Of a stretch of DNA of 64,000 nucleotides, positions 54,125-62,865 are shown in pieces; positions within the stretch are counted from its first letter, which is position 1, and each line of letters opens with the position of its first letter. Made by a program: the position numbers and the translations under genes. Source of the DNA: Bacteroidota bacterium (GTDB taxonomy: Bacteria > Bacteroidota > Bacteroidia > Sphingobacteriales > Sphingobacteriaceae); contig JABDBM010000009.1 of assembly GCA_013288685.1 (NCBI GenBank), forward strand, positions 1 through 64,000, written 5' to 3'. A model generated the notes under the pieces. That model did not search any database. It saw only the letters and a list, made by a program, of their open reading frames with translations, and was not told where the DNA came from.

Positions 54125-54994
54125 TTATATTTTTATCAACTGGTCAAAATGGTTGATGTTGGCAACAGTATCATTAATATGTGCCTTTGATGAGGCCCCA
54201 AATAAGATAGATTCTATATTTGGAAGATTACACACATATTCTATGGCCTCTTTTGACGGGATGGCCCCGCCAGCTAAAACCTGCATAGCCACTACGCGCA
54301 ACTTTTTTGTGCGAAGGGTTTCTTCGTACACCTCTATACCGCCCGACATCCGGAAGCCAACTTTGTTAATTGATGTACAAATAATCGGATTTTCGACGCC
54401 TCCCTCTTCTAACACTGCCAGCAGCTTCGGCATATTCATGGTAATAAACCCTGCTTCTGCATCGTATTTCTTATTTACATAGTGATAAAAGCCTAACAAT
54501 ATATCCTTCATGCCAAGGCCCAGCAATAAATCGGTTATAACGTTTTGCAACCAAATTACCGGCGTATTTATTCCTTTAAACATTTTCATTTCTGCATCTA
54601 TCAGTAATTCCATTATGGCGATAAAATCTTTCGACAAAACAGCCTTACCACCTTTCAACAACGTTGTAAACAAATTGCCCGGAATATATTGTTTAAGTGT
54701 ATCAACGTACCCCAACTCGGTAACTGCATTAGCGTACTTGTGAGCATAAGGCATACATGGATATATTTTAAAATCCTTATACTTAACCGGATTTTTCCGT
54801 ATGTGATCGCAAATATTGGCTATCCTGTCATGAGTAGTGCACATAAAGGTATCTATGCCGGCGTCAATCGCGTAGTCGAGTGTCTTAATTATAGCGTTAT
54901 CATCTTTAAACCGAATGGCCTGAGCCCTCGATTTTTCATCAGAAATATGGTTAACGGCAAAAAACTGGTTGTCACCAAAAAGTATCCTATCCAT
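54125..54994 (-). CDS. Conserved hypothetical TIM-barrel protein, aldo/keto-reductase-like
   Basis: 289 residues, soluble. The beginning RILFGDNQFFAVNHISDEKS and DYAIDAGIDTFMCTTHDRIA recall the first strands of an aldo/keto-reductase barrel, and the end VVAMQVLAGGAIPSKEAIEY ... SILFGASSKAHINDTVANI recalls its C-terminal cofactor part. The usual catalytic Asp-Tyr-Lys-His tetrad and the DxAxxYG motif are not evident, so it may not be a classic oxidoreductase. It follows a Gfo/Idh dehydrogenase by 8 bases and a TagA-type transferase, pointing to a sugar-modification role. I do not assign a function. Confidence 0.6.
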   Translation of the reverse strand: MDRILFGDNQFFAVNHISDEKSRAQAIRFKDDNAIIKTLDYAIDAGIDTFMCTTHDRIANICDHIRKNPVKYKDFKIYPCMPYAHKYANAVTELGYVDTLKQYIPGNLFTTLLKGGKAVLSKDFIAIMELLIDAEMKMFKGINTPVIWLQNVITDLLLGLGMKDILLGFYHYVNKKYDAEAGFITMNMPKLLAVLEEGGVENPIICTSINKVGFRMSGGIEVYEETLRTKKLRVVAMQVLAGGAIPSKEAIEYVCNLPNIESILFGASSKAHINDTVANINHFDQLIKI

Positions 54995-55002
54995 GTTAAA
55001 AA

Positions 55003-56013
55003 TTATTTTGCACTTTTCTTTATCAAATCAATAGCCTTGTCTGTTAACCATGCGGTTTGAAACGTGTTAATTGTATTAGGAACTTCACCTAAAACCGCTT
55101 TAACAAAATAGTCAATTTGCGATGAATATTCCTCACCACGCAAATAAAAATCAACTTTATCTGTTAAATCGGTTACATATTTTATATTCCACCCTTTCGT
55201 GTAGCCTTCCGGGGTGTTATCATCTTTAAAATAAACCTTCAGTTCGTTAGCGTCAGATACAATTTTTCCTTTGGTCCCCATTACTGTAATAGTGGTAGAC
55301 ATAATACGGTAGGTATCATCACTCCAGTTTACTGATAGTACGCCTGTCAGGTCATCCGATAATTTCAAAAGCGAGTAAACCGCATCCTCAACTTTGTTCG
55401 AATAAATGGGTTTTAAAATACTGCCGCTAACTGATGTAATGGGCGCCAGCGTATAGTTGATAAGATCAATAACATGCGAGGCATATTCAAGCAGGCATCC
55501 CCCACCCTCCTCTGGATCAGACCGCCATGTATAAGATTGCTTTTTCACCACAACCGGGCCATAAGATTCGCCCTGAAAATGAAATATTTTCCCTAAACTA
55601 TTGGCATCCAACAACCGTTTTAATTCCTGAAACGTGCCATTAAATTTATTGTGGTAACCCACCTGGTTAACCAGCTTATGTTTTTTTGCCAGTTCTATGA
55701 GCGGCTCGCCCTGGTGAGGTGTTAAGCAAAATGGTTTTTCAACAAAAACGTGAATCTTTTGCTCAAGCAGCTCTTTTACCAGCGACGCATGATGTTTGGT
55801 TGGCACCGCAACAAAAACAGCATCGGGCCTGGTTTCCAAAATCATCTTTTTATGATCAGAATAGCAGGGAAAGGGCGAGTACTTTCCTAAAATATCAGTA
55901 ACCATTTTTGAGGTATCACAAACGCCTACTACTTTTACTTTTGGATGTGCCCCGAGAATTGATAAATGGGATATGCCCATTTTTCCTGCACCTATTAACG
56001 CAACTTTAAGCAT
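55003..56013 (-). CDS. Gfo/Idh/MocA family oxidoreductase
   Basis: NAD(P)-dependent sugar dehydrogenase. N-terminal Rossmann fold KVALIGAGKMGISHLSILGA at 3-22, then DAVFVAVPTKHHASLVKELL and the signature VFVEKPFCLTPHQGEPLIEL (EKP) near 90-110, followed by NQVGYHNKFNGTFQELK. The alpha/beta C-terminal domain contains GGGCLLEYASHVIDLINYTL, the GG...H.ID catalytic region. 336 residues is standard. Its start overlaps the TagA-type gene by 8 bases and it is followed by the barrel protein, so all three are one operon. It probably oxidises a UDP- or dTDP-sugar. Confidence 0.9.
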   Translation of the reverse strand: MLKVALIGAGKMGISHLSILGAHPKVKVVGVCDTSKMVTDILGKYSPFPCYSDHKKMILETRPDAVFVAVPTKHHASLVKELLEQKIHVFVEKPFCLTPHQGEPLIELAKKHKLVNQVGYHNKFNGTFQELKRLLDANSLGKIFHFQGESYGPVVVKKQSYTWRSDPEEGGGCLLEYASHVIDLINYTLAPITSVSGSILKPIYSNKVEDAVYSLLKLSDDLTGVLSVNWSDDTYRIMSTTITVMGTKGKIVSDANELKVYFKDDNTPEGYTKGWNIKYVTDLTDKVDFYLRGEEYSSQIDYFVKAVLGEVPNTINTFQTAWLTDKAIDLIKKSAK

Positions 56014-56755
56014 TCTGTATTTTCTTAAATCGTAAAAATAATAATATCACATCCGTAAAAAGCTTCATCTGATTGCCAATATTTCTTTTAAAAATCTCCG
56101 GGCGCAAAAAAATTCTAACCAACCAGGCCATCCTTAATTTGTACCAAAAAGGATGAATTGATTTTTGAGTACCTGCAAACCAATCAAAAACATTCCCAAT
56201 GCAAATAATCAAACCGGCGTTCAAAACGTGCTTATGTTTAACTGACCATTTTTCCTGTTTGGGGCAAGTCATCCCTACAAACAGAATATCAGGTTTAAAC
56301 TCGTTTATTGCCTCAACCATTTTTTTGTTATCATCATCGTTGAATTCTGTTTTAAATGGAGGCGAATAATATTTACCTTCAATAGCCGGATATTCTTCAG
56401 ATAATCTTGTTTTTATTTTTTCCAAAGTCTCTTCGGTCGAGCCCAGAAAAAAAACTTTGCTTTTCTGCTTTCCCGCCTTATTTATAAAATAGTCAAAAAC
56501 ATCCGGTCCCTGGTTTTTTTTTATGTTCTTCCATTGCAGTAAAATCGAAGCGAATGCAAAATAAACCCCGTCCAAAACCAAATAGTCTGTCTTTTTCAAC
56601 GATTCGCGAAAAACTTCGTCCTTTGTTGAAAGGCCATAAGAATTTGGACTAATTGTATTAATTACTTTAGCAGGAACATTATTGATTGAAATTAACTCCA
56701 GCTCGTCTGAAAAAACCCTAAACCCCAAAGTATCAACGTATTTTAGCTCAGCCAT
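56006..56755 (-). CDS. WecB/TagA/CpsF family glycosyltransferase, copy 2
   Basis: I prefer the ATG at 56755 (MAELKYVDTLGFRVFSDELE) over a TTG at 56776; this gives 249 residues. Family motifs are YLVLDGVYFAFASILLQW, QGPDVFDYFINKAGKQKSKV (in place of the usual R-x-x-G-x-D), VFFLGSTEETLEKIKTRL, GKYYSPPFKTEFNDDDNKKM, LFVGMTCPKQEKW (TCPKQ) and CIGNVFDWFAGTQKSIHPFW. It is well diverged from copy 1 at 40344. First gene of the operon with Gfo/Idh and barrel protein. Confidence 0.85.
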   Translation of the reverse strand: MAELKYVDTLGFRVFSDELELISINNVPAKVINTISPNSYGLSTKDEVFRESLKKTDYLVLDGVYFAFASILLQWKNIKKNQGPDVFDYFINKAGKQKSKVFFLGSTEETLEKIKTRLSEEYPAIEGKYYSPPFKTEFNDDDNKKMVEAINEFKPDILFVGMTCPKQEKWSVKHKHVLNAGLIICIGNVFDWFAGTQKSIHPFWYKLRMAWLVRIFLRPEIFKRNIGNQMKLFTDVILLFLRFKKIQNA

Positions 56756-56776
56756 TGTTGTCGAGTTGTTGTTCAA

Positions 56777-57151
56777 TCACAGTATTCGGGGTTATACTGT
56801 TCAGATAATTAAAATTATACAACATTTTCTTTTCCATATAAATCTCAATAAATAAGCCCAGTAACCTTATAATCATCACGAGATACAATTATAATTGGCG
56901 AATTTACAATAATAGTGCTTATTTTTTACAAATTTTAAACTTTAACGAACAATTATATGAATAATTTGTCAGTTTATGCGGATAATATATTTATAAATTT
57001 CAAGATGATTTGCCTTCTCTTTTTTATTAGATTTTTGTAAAAATAAAAAAATTATCTCGCAAAGCATAGCCTATATTACACTATTACACCTAATTATCAA
57101 GCACAATCACTTAAAAAAACACTTTGACATTTTCCAATTTCCTGCACACTT
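56777..57151. other. 375-base AT-rich gap between TagA copy 2 and a methyltransferase
   Basis: Both flanking genes are on the minus strand, so the promoter of the TagA-Gfo/Idh-barrel operon should be here. I find no perfect TAnnTTTG box, no strong hairpin with a T-run and no plausible small gene. Confidence 0.45.
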
Positions 57152-57844
57152 CTATTCAGGAAAAAAAACAGTACCGCATTCAGGAAAACGATATAAGGTT
57201 ATTGATTTAGTTAATCCTAAAAACGACTCGCGGTATATTTCTCCATCGGGAAATAACTTCTTCATATCAGCTTCGGTTAGCAGTTTTACTTCGTTAATTC
57301 TATTAATTGCCGCTTCCCTGGTGCCGGTTTTCGTGTAATATCCTAAATTTAAATTTTTTGTCAAAAAAACTTTTACACCGAACGGCAAAAATTGAAAAAG
57401 TGGAAACAGCCAGTGCGGTTCGACAGGGAAATATAAATTAGGCGTTTGTATATAATAATATTTCCCTACTCTGGTGGCTTCGCCGGCCATTCTTTTTTGA
57501 TTTTCCTTCGAAAAAAGATGCTCTATCACTGAATTAGAAAAAACAATATCAAATTCATTGTCGCCAAACATTGATAAATCCATTGCATTCCCTGCTACAC
57601 AAACAAAGTTATTCCTATTTGTAACCCCTTTTTCTAAGTTTAACAATAAAATGTGCACATTCGGCCGGTCTTTATAATTCATCTTATCCCAGTAGCTTGC
57701 AGTTCCGCCTATATCTAAAATACGCAACGGCTCGCCAGGCTCAAATGTGTCAAGCAGACCGGTAAAAAACTTAAATCTCTTTTCCCGGAATTTCTGAGAT
57801 ATTACACCTTTTACTAATGCAGGATCGGCAAAATTGAACGTCAT
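57152..57844 (-). CDS. Class I SAM-dependent methyltransferase
   Basis: 230 residues. Motif I region PLRILDIGGTASYWDKMNYK near 35-54, AGNAMDLSMFGDNEFDIVFS near 83-102 and NSVIEHLFSKENQKRMAGEA, the Methyltransf_11-type core. The C-terminal part IQTPNLYFPVEPHWLFPLFQ is common in methyltransferases of O-antigen loci. The start is the ATG at 57844. It stands alone on the minus strand, divergent from the second flippase. The target is probably a sugar hydroxyl or carboxyl; this is inference. Confidence 0.8.
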   Translation of the reverse strand: MTFNFADPALVKGVISQKFREKRFKFFTGLLDTFEPGEPLRILDIGGTASYWDKMNYKDRPNVHILLLNLEKGVTNRNNFVCVAGNAMDLSMFGDNEFDIVFSNSVIEHLFSKENQKRMAGEATRVGKYYYIQTPNLYFPVEPHWLFPLFQFLPFGVKVFLTKNLNLGYYTKTGTREAAINRINEVKLLTEADMKKLFPDGEIYRESFLGLTKSITLYRFPECGTVFFPE

Positions 57845-58088
57845 AGGTCTGGGTTTATTGATATTATTGTTTTAATGCGCCTAATATAAGCTAACAAAAT
57901 AGACATATAAACGTTTGCCGGAATTTCATTAAACAAATATTTTTTTTTGCAACAGCTGCAAAAATGCCAAAAGTCATTGTCATCTATTGAAAATACCGCG
58001 AATTAAGGCTATTTTTCTGAAAATTTTGCGGAAGCAAGCAACCACTTCCATAACACGCAACCAAATGAAAATGGTGACTTATAATTGA

Positions 58089-59453
58089 ATGATGCTAATT
58101 GGGTTAAAAAACAAAGTACAACGTTTTTGGAAGGTTGGCCACGAGCGAACATTAAATATAAAAAAGAACATTGTTTATTCTTTTTTAATCAGGGGAATGA
58201 GTGTTTTAACCGGCTTCTTACTGGTGCCTGTAACTATTCACTATGTAAACACGGTACAATACGGTATATGGCTAACTATAGCTTCGCTGGTTGCCTGGAT
58301 AAATACCTTTGACATAGGCCTTAGCAATGGCCTGCGAAACAAGCTGGCTAACGCTTTTGCTTTAAACCAAAATGATGATGCTGTAAAATATATCAGCACA
58401 ACGTACGCACTGCTGTTTATTATTGCTGGAGCAAGTTTTGTGTTATTTTATTTTGCCGGCACTTTTTTTAACTGGAATCAACTGCTTCACATCCCAAAAA
58501 CCATTGGTTATAATATTTGGCCCATTGTCATCATCGCCCTGGCTTCGTTTTGTGTTCAATTTATGTTACAGCCTGTTAACAGTATTTTAACGGCTAATCA
58601 CCATCCTTTCAAAGCTTCATTAATACTGTTGGGGGGGCAATTGCTTACTTTGGCGCTCACTTACTTACTGGCAAAATACACATCAGGCAATTTAATTATT
58701 TTGGTGGTTATCGCCGCCGGCTCGCCAATATTTGTTTTATTGTTTAGTACTATTTATTTTTTCAAAACAAGTTTAAAACAGTTTGCTCCGGAGTTTAGTT
58801 TTGTTGATTTTAAAAGTGCAAAAAGCCTTTTAAATACCGGAGGCGTTTTCTTTTTTATCCAAATTGGCGCACTGATACTTTACGAAACTGATAATATCAT
58901 TATAACACGTACACTGGGGCCTAACGAGGTTACTGTTTTTAATATTGCCTATAAATATTTCTCGATAATAACTGTCGTCTTTTTAATTTTTATTAACCCT
59001 TATTGGAGCGCTTTTACCGACGCTTATGCAAAGGATGATTTTGCGTGGATAAAGCAATCCATCAAAAAAATGCGAAAGTTGTGGCTTGCGTTTTTATTAT
59101 TAACCTTAATATTGTATCTTTTTTCGCAGGTATTTTACCGTTTTTGGATAAAAGAAAAGGTAGAAGTGCCTGATATGCTTTCACTATCGGTGGCTGTATC
59201 GGCTGTTTTACAGGCTTGGATGGTGATACATTCCTACTTTTTAAATGGTGTCGAGAAACTAAGGGTACAGTTAATATTGGTTATTGGCGCCGGTATTGTC
59301 AATATTCCGCTTTCGGTTTGGTTAATTAACCGCATTGGGGTATCGGGGACGGTTGTCGCCAATATTATTGTGATGGTAATCATCAATATTTTTATAACCT
59401 GGCAAACCAGCCTGGTCATCAACAAAAAAGCAACCGGCATTTGGAGCCGGTAA
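58089..59453 (+). CDS. Oligosaccharide flippase (Wzx family), copy 2
   Basis: 12-14 TM helices across 454 residues. A basic cytoplasmic start (MMLIGLKNKVQRFWKVGHER) leads to NIVYSFLIRGMSVLTGFLLV, VQYGIWLTIASLVAWINTFD and GLSNGLRNKLANAF, which are strongly typical of Wzx (the IGLGNGLRN-like motif). It ends in VVANIIVMVIINIFITWQTS. It clearly belongs to another subgroup than the flippase at 48169. It precedes a TylF-like gene by 40 bases and is probably co-transcribed. Confidence 0.9.
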   Translation: MMLIGLKNKVQRFWKVGHERTLNIKKNIVYSFLIRGMSVLTGFLLVPVTIHYVNTVQYGIWLTIASLVAWINTFDIGLSNGLRNKLANAFALNQNDDAVKYISTTYALLFIIAGASFVLFYFAGTFFNWNQLLHIPKTIGYNIWPIVIIALASFCVQFMLQPVNSILTANHHPFKASLILLGGQLLTLALTYLLAKYTSGNLIILVVIAAGSPIFVLLFSTIYFFKTSLKQFAPEFSFVDFKSAKSLLNTGGVFFFIQIGALILYETDNIIITRTLGPNEVTVFNIAYKYFSIITVVFLIFINPYWSAFTDAYAKDDFAWIKQSIKKMRKLWLAFLLLTLILYLFSQVFYRFWIKEKVEVPDMLSLSVAVSAVLQAWMVIHSYFLNGVEKLRVQLILVIGAGIVNIPLSVWLINRIGVSGTVVANIIVMVIINIFITWQTSLVINKKATGIWSR

Positions 59454-59493
59454 ATTACAAGTGCATAAAGATTAGTATTAAAAGCAACAAATA

Positions 59494-60324
59494 ATGGCTA
59501 ACGATATTCCGCTACAAAAAAGAAGTTCTATTTTAAGAAAAATAAGCAATTTGATGAACAAGCCTTCGCACGAGCGAAGCAAGCTAATAAAAATACATAC
59601 CCGGCGTACCATATTAAGGCTATTCAATTACAAACCCTATTTTTCTAATATGTTTTTGTCCTACCAGCCCGACTCGCAGGCGGTATGCAATGCCTATCCC
59701 GAATTTAATAAATTATTCAAAGGATTTACCCGGCATAACAAGGTTAATAACTCGGGCGATATTCAGCGTTTGTGGAGTTTTATCCTCAATATATCGCAAA
59801 TTATTGATGAAAACATTGAAGGCGATTTTGCAGAATTAGGCGTTTGGCGCGGAAACACGGCGTCGGTTTTAGCACACATTGCGGCTAAAAATAACCGGCA
59901 GGTTTACCTGTTTGATACGTACGAGGGATTCAACAAAAATGACATTAAAGGTGTGGATGCCGGCAAAGATGTAACCCGCTTTAACAATACCTCGATTGAA
60001 CTGGTAAAAGATGTAATAGGTCCCGAAGCGTCATGCTGCCATTTTGTTAAAGGATACTTTCCTGAATCGTTACAGGAAGCGCACAGCCTGATAAAGTATG
60101 CGGTAGTAAGCCTCGATTGCGATTTATATGAGCCGATGAAAGCCGGGCTATCCTTTTTTTATCCGTTGATGTCCAAAGGCGGGATTTTCCTGTTGCATGA
60201 TTATTCAAGCCTGCAATGGGCCGGCGCCAAACAAGCCATAGATGAATTTTGCAAAGAAAGCGGCGAGTTTATTATTCTGATGCCTGATAAATCTGGAAGT
60301 GCATTCCTGCGAAAATCGAAGTAA
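59494..60324 (+). CDS. TylF/MycF-type O-methyltransferase
   Basis: 276 residues. The macrocin-O-methyltransferase signature GDFAELGVWRGNTASVLAHI near 108-127 is followed by QVYLFDTYEGFNKNDIKGVD, the catalytic metal region VVSLDCDLYEPMKAGLSFFY near 204-223 and GGIFLLHDYSSLQWAGAKQA. TylF/MycF enzymes methylate deoxysugar hydroxyls. Here a nucleotide-linked or lipid-linked sugar of the glycan is the likely target. It follows the flippase and is the last gene before a convergent inverted repeat. Confidence 0.86.
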   Translation: MANDIPLQKRSSILRKISNLMNKPSHERSKLIKIHTRRTILRLFNYKPYFSNMFLSYQPDSQAVCNAYPEFNKLFKGFTRHNKVNNSGDIQRLWSFILNISQIIDENIEGDFAELGVWRGNTASVLAHIAAKNNRQVYLFDTYEGFNKNDIKGVDAGKDVTRFNNTSIELVKDVIGPEASCCHFVKGYFPESLQEAHSLIKYAVVSLDCDLYEPMKAGLSFFYPLMSKGGIFLLHDYSSLQWAGAKQAIDEFCKESGEFIILMPDKSGSAFLRKSK

Positions 60325-60335
60325 AGAGGGAGAGT

Positions 60336-60410
60336 AATGAAGAAGCAAGAGTCAAGAATAGGATACCCTAACTTCTTAACTCTTGTTTCTTCATTTCTTG
60401 ACTCTTATAT
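60336..60410. repeat. Mirrored AAGA heptad repeat between convergent genes
   Basis: Arms 60336-60358 and 60373-60395 are complementary at 21 of 23 positions with a 14-base loop. In the left arm AAGA recurs every 7 bases (AAGAAGC, AAGAGTC, AAGAATA). The right side continues with further TCTT words to about 60410. Probably a two-way transcription stop between the TylF-like gene and the pyruvyltransferase. Confidence 0.85.
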
Positions 60411-61433
60411 ACTCTTCACAAATTCCCGCACCTTTGCCATCAGCCCCGCTTTGAGCTTTAAATAATCCGGACGATTGGTTATTTTTGTTGAGGAACTTAT
60501 TTTACCATTTTCCCACTTAAAACGCGGGGTCATTTTGCCTTTATCGTAATCAATTACGTTAGCTAATTCCAGCAAGCCGCCCAAACGGCACGAACTTACT
60601 TCAAATTGATTTACATCATCTATATAAATCATCGGCGTACCCATACCTAATGACGGCAATGCACAATGCAATCTGCTGGTTACTACCAATTTTGCTTTAG
60701 CATATTTGGCCAGCAATACTTTGGAATAGTCGAATTTAGCCTCTTCGTCTTTAAAAACCGCGTTACGGTCGGCGTGTTTTATATATTCGGCGCTGGTAAG
60801 TATATCGTCTGTAAAATGTTCAGAATAGCTTTTGTAAAAATTAGCCGTGCGCAACAGCGATTTAAAATCAGTAGCGTTCACCAACTTTAATGCGATAGTC
60901 TTTATGGTTTTAAAATTGGCTGATAAGATAAAAGCCAACCCTAATAACGACATATTTTTCTTCAGCGGATCATACTTCGGGTCAACAAAATAAACTTTAT
61001 CATCTTTATCGTCCGAAGAATAAGTTTCGCCCAATGTTAAAGTAAGGCATCCCGAAAAATAGGCATCAATACCTTTATTACCGAGCAATTCAACGGTCTT
61101 TTTATCGCGGCAACCAATGGGCTCATATTGTTTCAGGTATTTTACCACCTCATCGGTTAATAAACGTTCGTGAGCCACCACATTAACGTGGAACGAAATA
61201 AAAAATGGAACAATATCTTTCGAAGGTGGCCAGTTTTCAGGCTTATGCGTAAACCAGCCATTCATAATAAGCGCTACCTTTTCACCGGAATAATCATTCA
61301 AATGCTCCCGGTTTAAATAAACATCGGCTCTACCACCCAAAAATTGCAAGGCAGCCAGGCTTTGAATATAATCGCCAACATTATCCTTGCCATTTCCGGC
61401 CTCATAAATTAGTATGCCCTTTTTAGTACCCAT
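60405..61433 (-). CDS. Polysaccharide pyruvyl transferase family protein
   Basis: 342 residues, GT-B-like fold. The start GILIYEAGNGKDNVGDYIQS is the NxGD family motif. Later come PIGCRDKKTVELLGNKGIDA near 110-130, DVYFVDPKYDPL-type linker sequence and, near 250-275, AKLVVTSRLHCALPSLGMGT followed by IYIDDVN, the SRLHx core of CsaB/WcaK-like proteins. These enzymes add a ketal-linked pyruvate to a sugar from PEP. First minus-strand gene after the repeat; it ends the edge group that starts beyond 64000. Confidence 0.87.
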   Translation of the reverse strand: MGTKKGILIYEAGNGKDNVGDYIQSLAALQFLGGRADVYLNREHLNDYSGEKVALIMNGWFTHKPENWPPSKDIVPFFISFHVNVVAHERLLTDEVVKYLKQYEPIGCRDKKTVELLGNKGIDAYFSGCLTLTLGETYSSDDKDDKVYFVDPKYDPLKKNMSLLGLAFILSANFKTIKTIALKLVNATDFKSLLRTANFYKSYSEHFTDDILTSAEYIKHADRNAVFKDEEAKFDYSKVLLAKYAKAKLVVTSRLHCALPSLGMGTPMIYIDDVNQFEVSSCRLGGLLELANVIDYDKGKMTPRFKWENGKISSSTKITNRPDYLKLKAGLMAKVREFVKSI

Positions 61434-61478
61434 AAATACTGGTTTTTGTGCTCGTTTTCGTTAAAATTAATGTATAAA

Positions 61479-62840
61479 TCAGGTCGCTCTTCTTTTTAGC
61501 GACGCAATGGAAAGCCCCCCAAGCAAGGTTGCAAATCCCAGCGCAGTGGGCTGCGCCCATTGCCCCTGGGCAATAGCCTGCAAGCTTACACTTATTAATA
61601 TCCAGGGCAATAAATCGCTTTGCAGTAATCGCTTATAACTTGCTTTTACCAACATAACACATACGTTTATCCGAATGACTATAGCCGTTACACCCAAAAT
61701 AACACCCATCTCGCCAACTAACCTGCCCCATTCGCCTTCGGATATCAAAAAGCTTTCGGCAGTACCCACCAACAACCGCGCACCGGCGTTGGTACCCATG
61801 CCTATTCCCAAGCCAAAAAAAGGCAAACTGTACGACTGAAATTGTTCAAAAAAACCAGCGAAAATCCTGTTTCCTACAGTGTCTTGTATCCCTCCCTCGC
61901 TTTGGCTGGCGGTTTCAAACCTGCTGGTAAGAGCGTCTATTGCATGTTCAAAAAAACTAACCCGGCTCAAAAATGCAAGTATTACCATTATGCCCATGGC
62001 GGCAAGAAACATTCGTCCTAAATATTTGGGCTTACGGGCAATGGATATAGCTGCAAATGCCGTTGTCAGCACCACCTGGAACAGCAGGCTGCGACTAATG
62101 GAAAGTGGAATAGCTGCGAGTAAACAAGCCGATGATGCAATTAGCAGGATTCTGTTTATCTGTGTTGGGTTAAGCCAAAAATAAATAATAAAAGCCCCAA
62201 CCACACCAAAAAACTGCGTATTACCCGTGGTAAATGAAAAAGTTCCGGGCGGCCTAAAATAGCCCAGAGCCCCGCTAAAACCACCACCTTGCGAATCGCT
62301 GCCGATACCCTTATTTACAAAAGCCGATTGAGGGCTGTAAAACTGCAATGCAATTAAAAATGCCATTGGGATAGACATCCAAAGCATTATCTTACCCATC
62401 TTCAGCACATCCTCCCTATCGAAAATACGGCCAATTAAAAATATAAGCGGAAAATGAAAAAGCAATATACGCACACCGTAAACGGCAACAACTATACTAC
62501 CATGCCCCAGCGTTATCGCCGTAAAAAAACTAAAAATGGAAATAACCGACATAAATAATACCGATTGATTTGATGGCAACTCGTCATATCGCCACGCAAT
62601 GTACAACAACCAGATGGCCAGGGGGTCTCTTACAACCAAAAGCGGTGTTGCTAAACCTGGCAATACCCATTTACGTAAAGCGCCTTCAAATACAAGCAAT
62701 AAAAAATACAGCCAAATACCCTTTTTTAGCAATTTGTGGGCGTCTTCCCGGTTTGCTAAAAGGGTTCTTCTCTTCCTAAATTCTTTCAGAGAAGCGTTAG
62801 TCTCCCGGGCTGCTATATCCTCATTTAAACTGGCTTCCAT
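61479..62840 (-). CDS. O-antigen polymerase-like membrane protein
   Basis: 453 residues, about ten to eleven TM helices from 45 on, after a charged N-terminal segment (about 1-40). The polymerase-type periplasmic loop may be the long stretch SFFEHAIDALTSRFETASQS ... FGLGIGMGTNAGARLLVGTA near 295-370, followed by FLISEGEWGRLVGEMGVILG. Sequence conservation is low, so topology and neighbours (pyruvyltransferase, GT4) carry the call. Third polymerase/ligase-like protein in the window. Confidence 0.75.
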   Translation of the reverse strand: MEASLNEDIAARETNASLKEFRKRRTLLANREDAHKLLKKGIWLYFLLLVFEGALRKWVLPGLATPLLVVRDPLAIWLLYIAWRYDELPSNQSVLFMSVISIFSFFTAITLGHGSIVVAVYGVRILLFHFPLIFLIGRIFDREDVLKMGKIMLWMSIPMAFLIALQFYSPQSAFVNKGIGSDSQGGGFSGALGYFRPPGTFSFTTGNTQFFGVVGAFIIYFWLNPTQINRILLIASSACLLAAIPLSISRSLLFQVVLTTAFAAISIARKPKYLGRMFLAAMGIMVILAFLSRVSFFEHAIDALTSRFETASQSEGGIQDTVGNRIFAGFFEQFQSYSLPFFGLGIGMGTNAGARLLVGTAESFLISEGEWGRLVGEMGVILGVTAIVIRINVCVMLVKASYKRLLQSDLLPWILISVSLQAIAQGQWAQPTALGFATLLGGLSIASLKRRAT

Positions 62841-62865
62841 TTATACACACTAAATTAAAATATAA

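Noticed and set aside
57950..57980. Small palindrome TTTGCA/TGCAAA near 57955 as a terminator
   Set aside because: The T-run precedes the stem on the plus strand and becomes an A-run after it on the minus strand, so it fits neither direction.
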